A DNA stretch of 64,000 nucleotides from Streptomyces spinosisporus. GTDB lineage: Bacteria > Actinomycetota > Actinomycetes > Streptomycetales > Streptomycetaceae. Each line of letters starts with the position of its first letter. Position 1 is the first letter of the stretch. Below the pieces are notes generated by a model. That model made no database searches. It worked only from the letters and a program-made list of their open reading frames with translations, and was not told the DNA's origin. This document shows positions 59,548-64,000 of this stretch, piece by piece. The translations under genes and the position numbers were made by a program. Location of the stretch: positions 98,654 through 162,653 of the forward strand of contig NZ_JALDAX010000020.1 of assembly GCF_022698145.1 (NCBI RefSeq), in the 5' to 3' direction.

Positions 59548-60204
59548 ATGAGTCAGCCACCTCCGCCGGGACAGCGCTTCTACGAAGTCAGCGATCTCCT
59601 GGAGTCCTACGCGAACAGCGGCTTCGTGTTCTCTGACACAGCCGAGGAACCTGGCCCGGGCCTCGCCTCCTATCTGAGAATCGTGGCCCGCGACCCCACA
59701 CGCGGCGCCGTGGCGGTCCAGCAGCTCGACGACCTGCTCGCCGTGGGGCTGTTCTCGGAGGAGATCGCTGATGAGATCGCATGGCTGCCCGAGATCGAAC
59801 CGCCCATGGGGATGAGCGTGGAGGACTGTCTCCGTATTGCAAGGAATCACATCAGCGAAGTTTTGCAGGATCCGTCTCGAGTGCCACAGCAAAATCCGCA
59901 GAACTCCTGGGAATGGAAGGAGAGGTTTCCCAATCTGGGTCAGTTGTTCGGCGCGTATCTCAACCAGGATTGCCCGGACTTCTACGACTCCTGGGAAGAA
60001 GCCGTCGATGACTATCGCAGTGAACTGATTGAAGATGAGGTCAGGGGGTCCGTCAACGAAATCACCGAACTCCTGACGATCGTCCCCTCCGAAGAGCAAC
60101 TGAACCTGGCAACCAAAGCGATCGGCCTCGAAATCCTGCCGCCCCCAGGGAAGTCACTCAAGCAGTGGCTCGAGATCATGCGGGCGCGGATACTGGAACA
60201 CTAG
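59548..60204 (+). CDS. CdiI-like contact-dependent inhibition immunity protein (orphan)
   Basis: A 218-residue acidic protein. Residues about 128-215 (FPNLGQLFGAYLNQDCPDFYDSWEEAVDDYRSE ... GKSLKQWLEIMRARI) resemble the CdiI_2 immunity fold, with its YLxQD motif and terminal xxWL helix. The first 110 residues form another helical unit. No CdiA-like toxin is next to it, so it looks like an orphan immunity gene. Lower GC than its neighbours, hinting at transfer. ATG at 59548. Its TAG overlaps the converging GNAT stop. Confidence 0.6.
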   Translation: MSQPPPPGQRFYEVSDLLESYANSGFVFSDTAEEPGPGLASYLRIVARDPTRGAVAVQQLDDLLAVGLFSEEIADEIAWLPEIEPPMGMSVEDCLRIARNHISEVLQDPSRVPQQNPQNSWEWKERFPNLGQLFGAYLNQDCPDFYDSWEEAVDDYRSELIEDEVRGSVNEITELLTIVPSEEQLNLATKAIGLEILPPPGKSLKQWLEIMRARILEH

Positions 60205-60713
60205 CCCTTGGCCGGCGCCGCCAACTGCTTGACGTACCGATGGCACGGAACGGCAATCGGCCCGTCGGGCCCCGCGGCCGGATAGTCGAACGCCCCCTCG
60301 TCGACCCACCCCTGCCGCTCATAGAACCGCCGAGCCCGAGCATTACCGGTGGCAACAGCGAGCCACACCCGCTCGAACCCCGCCTCCCGCCCCACCCGCT
60401 CGGCATGCGCAAGAAACGCCCCCGCCACCCCCGTACCGCGACTGTCGGCACCGACGTACAACTGCTCCACTTCGTCGCCCACCACCATGACGAACCCCGC
60501 GACTTCCCCACCAACGACCGCCACCGTCGTATCGGCCACCCGCTCAGCCGCCCGCACCCCGAACGACTCAGGCGTACGAACGGCCACCAACTCCGCAGGC
60601 ACGTGCCCCAAATGCCCATCACTCCACCCACTCCGCCAGATCTCCGCCACGACAGCCGCATCGGCAGGCTCAGCAGGACGCAGGATGAGAGGCAATTTGT
60701 CGGATACGGCCAT
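60201..60713 (-). CDS. GNAT-family N-acetyltransferase
   Basis: A 170-residue acetyltransferase. Strands LILRPAEPADAAVVAEIWRSGW and VAGFVMVVGDEVEQLYVGADSRGTGVAGAFLAHAERVGREAGF include the acetyl-CoA pyrophosphate loop (RGTGVA). ARRFYERQGWVDEG is the terminal GNAT helix-strand. The acceptor is unknown. ATG at 60713. Converges on the CdiI-like gene with a 4-bp stop overlap. Confidence 0.9.
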   Translation of the reverse strand: MAVSDKLPLILRPAEPADAAVVAEIWRSGWSDGHLGHVPAELVAVRTPESFGVRAAERVADTTVAVVGGEVAGFVMVVGDEVEQLYVGADSRGTGVAGAFLAHAERVGREAGFERVWLAVATGNARARRFYERQGWVDEGAFDYPAAGPDGPIAVPCHRYVKQLAAPAKG

Positions 60714-60794
60714 GGGGCCAGGTTAGCCACAGAAGCGAAAGGACAGCGTCAACTGCCCTTGAAGTCAGGTGCGTCAGTGGCAAGATCGACGGAC

Positions 60795-61397
60795 ATGGAA
60801 TTCTCCGAGGTCGTACGCCGACGCCGCATGATCCGGCACTACTCCGACAAGCCCCTGTCCCCGGAAGTCATCGAACGCATCCTCGCCTCCGCACTCCGCG
60901 CCCCCTCGGCCGGCTTCTCGCAGGGCTGGGCCTTCCTCGCCCTGACCGACCCCGCGGACCGCGCCCGCTTCTGGCCGTTCATCCCCACCCGGGTCGAGCA
61001 GACCCCGACCATGCAGGACGCCCCGCTCGTCGTCGTACCCCTGGCCCACAAGGCCACCTACCTCAACCGCTACGCCGAGCCGGACAAGGGCTGGGAGGAC
61101 CGAGCCGAGGCCCGCTGGCCCGCCCCGTACTGGCACATCGACACCGGCATGGCAGCCCTCCTCATGCTCCTGACCGCCGTGGACGAGGGCCTGGGCGCCT
61201 GTTTCTTCGGCATCATGCCGGAGCATCTCCAGCCGTTCCGCGAGGAGTTCGACGTACCAGAGGAGTACGCCCCCATCGGCGCCATCACAGTCGGCTACCG
61301 AGCCGAAGACGCACCCCCACCAAGCCCCCGCATCGCCCAACGCCGCCGCCCCGCAGCCGAAGTCATCCACAGAGGCCAGTGGGGCCAACACACCTGA
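60795..61397 (+). CDS. Nitroreductase-family flavoprotein
   Basis: A 200-residue FMN enzyme: EVVRRRRMIRHYSDKPLSPEVIERILASALRAPSAGFSQGWAFLAL is the N-terminal FMN-binding arginine/serine region, and HIDTGMAALLMLLTAVDEGLGACFFG the central helix contacting FMN. It reduces nitroaromatics or other electron-poor substrates using NAD(P)H. ATG at 60795. Its C-terminal tail is Pro/Arg-rich. Confidence 0.92.
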   Translation: MEFSEVVRRRRMIRHYSDKPLSPEVIERILASALRAPSAGFSQGWAFLALTDPADRARFWPFIPTRVEQTPTMQDAPLVVVPLAHKATYLNRYAEPDKGWEDRAEARWPAPYWHIDTGMAALLMLLTAVDEGLGACFFGIMPEHLQPFREEFDVPEEYAPIGAITVGYRAEDAPPPSPRIAQRRRPAAEVIHRGQWGQHT

Positions 61398-61749
61398 GCC
61401 GACACGCCACGGCCACCGGACGCAAGGCCGCCCAAGGGCGGCCGCCCCTACGACAAACCCCACTCACCCGCACCCGGCAACGCTCCCGCACCCCAACCCA
61501 CCAGCCTCCGCCGCCCACCCCTGAGGCCGCCCGGCCTCACAACACCCCGCGGTGGAGGGGCGAGCGTCAAGAGTGCAGCGAAGCGGAATCGGCGCAGCCG
61601 ACGCCCGAAGGGCGCTCTTGACGCTCACCCCGGAACCGCCACGATCAGGAAACCCGGGCGGCCTTGGGCACGTTGAAGCCAACGGAACGAGAGCCGGCCA
61701 ATGGACGCTCGGCTTGGTGCTCTCCACGTCGCCTCAGAGAGGACCGCGT
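61398..61749. other. Intergenic region with a large palindromic element
   Basis: 352 bp without a real gene. Open frames across it lack ribosome sites and have repeat-like composition. The middle is the palindromic element at 61562-61626. The last 100 bp should hold the promoter of the SnoaL-like gene. Confidence 0.5.
61562..61626. repeat. REP-like palindromic intergenic element
   Basis: GAGCGTCAAGAGTGC (61562-61576) pairs with GCGCTCTTGACGCTC (61612-61626): 15 bp with one wobble. A 35-nt interior contains its own dyads (CGGCGCAGCCG, GCCCGAAGGGC). I recall near-identical copies between genes in several Streptomyces genomes. Could act as a bidirectional terminator or a mobile MITE-like repeat. 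Confidence 0.7.
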
Positions 61750-62166
61750 GTGTCGCTCGCTCTTGAAGATCGCTTGGCCATCACCGAACTGGTCTCGCTG
61801 CACGGTCATCTTGTGGACGACGGATGCCTCGACCGGTTGGAGGAGTTGTTCACCGCCGACGTGGTCTACGACCTGACCGACTTCGGCCAGGAGCCGCTGC
61901 ACGGGGTGGCGGCCATCCGAGAAGCGGCATGGGCGCTGGGAGCGGCCAACCCTGTCGCGCACCATGTCACCAACGTCGTCGTCACCGCGTCGGCGGACGG
62001 CCAAGTGCACGCCCGTTCCAAAGGGCTGGGCATCAAGGCTGACGGCACCTGCGGTTCTGTCTCCTACGACGACACCGTCGTGCGTACGGCGGACGGCTGG
62101 CGCATCAGCCATCGCAAAGTCTCGCCGCGCCGAACTCCCTTGAGCGGAAAGACAAAACCCGCCTGA
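61750..62166 (+). CDS. SnoaL-like nuclear-transport-factor-2-fold protein
   Basis: A 138-residue SnoaL/NTF2-fold protein: LALEDRLAITELVSLHGHLVDDGCLDRLEELFTADVVYDLTDFG, then GVAAIREAAWALGAANPVAHHVTNVVVTASADGQVHARSKGLGI, and the closing strand VVRTADGWRISHRKVSPRR. Members act as cyclases, isomerases or hydratases on small aromatic or steroid-like compounds; the substrate is unknown. GTG at 61750 has AGAGAGGA seven bases upstream; the longer open frame starting in the palindrome is artefactual. Confidence 0.85.
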   Translation: MSLALEDRLAITELVSLHGHLVDDGCLDRLEELFTADVVYDLTDFGQEPLHGVAAIREAAWALGAANPVAHHVTNVVVTASADGQVHARSKGLGIKADGTCGSVSYDDTVVRTADGWRISHRKVSPRRTPLSGKTKPA

Positions 62167-62223
62167 CCAGGCCCATCCCGCCCGCGCCGGAGCTACCGTC
62201 CTGTCAATCCATATCCACCCGGC

Positions 62224-62580
62224 TCAGCCGGCCGCCCGCAGTGGACACCCGGTGCCCACACGGGCGTCGAGTTCGGCCCGCAGGGCGGCAAGCTGCGTCA
62301 TACGCGCATCGATGACCTTGATCTTCTCCGCGAACAGCGCCGACAACGCCGCCGCGGTGTCGGGCTGTTCGCGCAGTTCCTCGCGGGTCTGCGCGATCTC
62401 CGCCAGCGAGAAGCCGAGCGTCTGCGCGGTGCGCACGTACTGCAGCCAGGGCACCTCCTCCGGCGGGAAGTCGCGATACCCGTTGGCCAGACGCCGCCCC
62501 GTGACGAGACCGATCTTCTCGTAGAAACGGATGGCGTCCCTGCTCAGTCCCGCTTGCGCGGCCAGCTCCCCGATACGCAC
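62224..62580 (-). CDS. MerR-family transcriptional regulator
   Basis: A 118-residue MerR protein. The N-terminal helix-turn-helix and wing (RIGELAAQAGLSRDAIRFYEKIGLVTGRRLANGYRDF) are followed by the dimerisation coiled coil (REELREQPDTAAALSALFAEKIKVIDARMTQLAALRAELDARV). One Cys near the C-terminus (GTGCPL) recalls metal- or redox-sensing members. GTG at 62580 has AGGGAGAG upstream. Divergent from the membrane protein gene, which it probably controls. Confidence 0.9.
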   Translation of the reverse strand: MRIGELAAQAGLSRDAIRFYEKIGLVTGRRLANGYRDFPPEEVPWLQYVRTAQTLGFSLAEIAQTREELREQPDTAAALSALFAEKIKVIDARMTQLAALRAELDARVGTGCPLRAAG

Positions 62581-62601
62581 GGCTCTCCCTGAACTGCCGA
62601 C

Positions 62602-62630
62602 TTGACCCTGGACAGTACTCCACTGTTTAC
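62602..62630. promoter_or_regulatory. Candidate MerR-type promoter/operator
   Basis: TTGACC (62602-62607) is followed by the small dyad TGGA-CAGTAC-TCCA and then GTTTAC (62625-62630). The dyad lies between the putative -35 and -10, as MerR proteins require. Confidence 0.5.
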
Positions 62631-62670
62631 CGTCGTGGCGTCCGTGCAGAAGACCAGCAGGAGCGTCACC

Positions 62671-63138
62671 GTGATCCGACCTGTCCCCCCGTCCCACCCC
62701 GCCTATCTGCGCGTCGTACGCACGAGTGCGTGGTACGACCTCGTGGTCACCGCCGCATTCGCCACACCGTGGACCTACGCACTGGTACACGACGCGCTGT
62801 CGAAGCTCGGCGACGCGCTCAAACTCGGCACCCTGCCCGCCCTCGACCCGATCGAGACCCTCTACGCCAACCTGATGGGCTCGGTGGTGGTCGTCTGGGC
62901 ACTCCTGAGGATCATCAACCCGTTACCCGCGCACGGACTCTACGACGGCCTCGCACGCACCCTCTTCTCCACATGGCAGGCATACGCCCTGGCACACGGC
63001 GCCCCGCGCTGGCTGTGGGTGTTCCTCGCAGCCGAGATGGCGCTCGGCATCGTCCAGCTCGCACCATGGTGGCGGACCCGGCACACCGACCTCATGAACC
63101 CACCTGCCGGACAACCTCTCGGCGACGCGGGCCGGTGA
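62671..63138 (+). CDS. Four-span membrane protein of unknown function
   Basis: A 155-residue protein with about four hydrophobic segments (WYDLVVTAAFATPWTYALV, ANLMGSVVVVWALLRII, LARTLFSTWQAYALA, WLWVFLAAEMALGIVQLAPW). GTG at 62671 has AGGAG seven bases upstream, which decides it over the TTG at 62602 that lies in the promoter. Divergent MerR regulator. No named family recognised. Confidence 0.65.
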   Translation: MIRPVPPSHPAYLRVVRTSAWYDLVVTAAFATPWTYALVHDALSKLGDALKLGTLPALDPIETLYANLMGSVVVVWALLRIINPLPAHGLYDGLARTLFSTWQAYALAHGAPRWLWVFLAAEMALGIVQLAPWWRTRHTDLMNPPAGQPLGDAGR

Positions 63139-63323
63139 TACCGCGGAGGAAGCACCTGATTGGAAGTTGTTGCAGGTGATGGACGACAGCCCGCCGTTCC
63201 CGGAGCTGTGAACAGTCATCGCGCGACAGCTTTCAGGAACCCGAAGCAACGAAGACCCCCGCCGTCCCGAGTCGTTCAACGGCCTCCCCGTCCAGGTATC
63301 CCACTACTTTCTTTCCCTGCCGC

Positions 63324-63836
63324 TCATGCGAGTTCGTAGTCGGTGTGCGGGATGCCCAGTTGCCAGACCGATTCAAAGGCGTCGGCGCACAGCTTGATCT
63401 CCTGGGGATCCGTGCTGAGGACCGGGTCCAGACACTCGCCGTTGCCGTCGAAGTGGTTGACCAAGAGCAGTGCGGAGTCGAACAGCCAGAAGTCGTTGCC
63501 GGGCAACGCTATGCCGGTAGTCCTTCGTCGCGGAAGCCAGCGCACTTCTTCACCCGCGGCGATGTTCAGGCCGTTCGTCACCTCATACTCGAACCGGATG
63601 TACTGGCTTACGGGTTCAGACACGATGCGGGCTCGGCGGACCTTCACGCCGCGGCTCGTTGCCTCGGTCACCAGGGCTAGCCAGTCGGCCCACCTCTCGG
63701 CAGGGTCGATGGCGATGCCGGCGGTCCAGTCGACGTAAGACGGATCCGACTTCATGTAGGAGTCCCGCATCTCCAGGTGGACTGCCGACTCCCGGCAGTC
63801 GCGGAACAGTTCCTCAAACGTCGGAACCGTGCTCAC
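63324..63836 (-). CDS. DUF6879 family protein
   Basis: A 170-residue protein with the DUF6879 pattern: PTFEELFRDCRESAVHLEMRDSY, RVKVRRARIVSEPVSQYIRFEYEVT, GEEVRWLPRR and PGNDFWLFDSALLLVNHFDGNGE. These genes are numerous in Streptomyces, usually beside helix-turn-helix/DUF397 partners; some regulatory role is suspected. GTG at 63836 has GGAGG upstream and overlaps the upstream gene by 23 bp. Confidence 0.8.
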   Translation of the reverse strand: MSTVPTFEELFRDCRESAVHLEMRDSYMKSDPSYVDWTAGIAIDPAERWADWLALVTEATSRGVKVRRARIVSEPVSQYIRFEYEVTNGLNIAAGEEVRWLPRRRTTGIALPGNDFWLFDSALLLVNHFDGNGECLDPVLSTDPQEIKLCADAFESVWQLGIPHTDYELA

Positions 63837-64000
63837 GCTGTACCTCCAAGAAGAACTGAACCATGCGTCGCGGGATCTCCACGACGGACTCGTGGCCGGG
63901 GATGTCCATCTGACCCAGTCGCTCGTCGTCCAGTACCTTCCAGCCCTGTACAAGGTAGGTGTCCTTCTCGTCATCCAGGTACACCGTGGGGGAGCCACCG
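63814..64000 (-). CDS. Small conserved protein upstream of DUF6879 (5' partial)
   Basis: The last 62 codons of a frame cut by the window end. The product reads GSPTVYLDDEKDTYLVQGWK, DDERLGQMDIPGHESVVEIP, RRMVQFFLEVQREHGSDV. This matches my memory of the small acidic partner that precedes DUF6879 genes. It overlaps the DUF6879 start by 23 bp, so translation is coupled. Function unknown. Confidence 0.7.
   Translation of the reverse strand, partial: GGSPTVYLDDEKDTYLVQGWKVLDDERLGQMDIPGHESVVEIPRRMVQFFLEVQREHGSDV

Noticed and set aside
61552..61749. Extended N-terminus of the SnoaL-like protein
   Set aside because: The extra codons come from the palindromic repeat; GTG 61750 has a good ribosome site and matches the start of the domain.

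Overview
The window is chromosomal DNA from a Streptomyces (or very close relative). Signs of this are the very high GC content, GTG starts with 4-bp GTGA/ATGA overlaps, an SsgA-like sporulation protein, two N-acetylglucosamine PTS permeases under DasR-type operators, DUF397/DUF6879-style genes and intergenic palindromes typical of the genus. Most genes are conserved housekeeping genes. Accessory or decaying DNA is concentrated at about 34.3-38.3 kb, 44.3-45.7 kb, 47.1-47.4 kb and 59.5-64 kb.

Layout. 0-4.8 kb: a three-subunit molybdenum hydroxylase operon of the xanthine/CO dehydrogenase superfamily (FAD subunit cut by the window edge, 2Fe-2S subunit with a huge disordered N-terminus, Mo subunit) with a tiny coupled membrane protein. 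5-10.4 kb: a duplicated SUKH-4 protein, tRNA-Cys, a DEAD/DEAH helicase, an IclR regulator and a secreted Lon-like protease. 10.4-14.1 kb: a leftward osmoprotectant ABC importer (two permeases, a CBS-domain ATPase, a lipoprotein binder). 14.1-15.9 kb: an Lrp/AsnC regulator divergent from hppD (tyrosine catabolism). 15.9-18 kb: a beta-propeller protein and a three-gene cobalt-type nitrile hydratase whose beta chain is split. 18-26.9 kb: TPR protein, FAD-linked oxidase, ssgG-like gene, two RDD membrane proteins and an immune-inhibitor-A metalloprotease. 27-29.5 kb: NAD salvage (pncA, pncB). 29.6-34.3 kb: clpS, DUF2017, an amino-acid permease, then the cysteine module JAMM protease / leader peptide / CysO / CysM.

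34.3-38.3 kb is the most disturbed stretch. It has a membrane-anchored PemK-like protein, a SUKH gene interrupted by one in-frame TGA, and two copies of a small membrane protein plus a partner gene, all broken by frameshifts. 38.4-44.4 kb returns to core genes: MBL hydrolase, nagE2-nagE1 divergent from nagF with three dre-like DasR operators, rph, a lipoprotein and rdgB, then a tRNA with anticodon UAG but no long variable arm. 44.4-47.4 kb holds two coupled HNH nucleases, bcp, DUF3618, a GroES-like protein and a beheaded SMR transporter.

47.4-58.1 kb: a class A penicillin-binding protein, a three-gene ABC-2 exporter, a DUF1707/LiaF-like protein, an SGNH hydrolase, a DUF445 protein and an MFS transporter. 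58.2-64 kb: divergent hydrolase/MarR, an orphan CdiI-like immunity protein, GNAT, nitroreductase, SnoaL-like, divergent MerR/membrane protein, and a DUF6879 pair cut by the window end.

I found no CRISPR array, intact prophage or insertion sequence. The best candidates for new biology are the Mo subunit lacking canonical active-site residues, the CysO protein with a masked C-terminus beside its putative trimming protease and a Cys leader peptide, the odd UAG tRNA, the coupled HNH pair with a repeated DNA-binding-like module, and the decaying toxin/immunity-like island.
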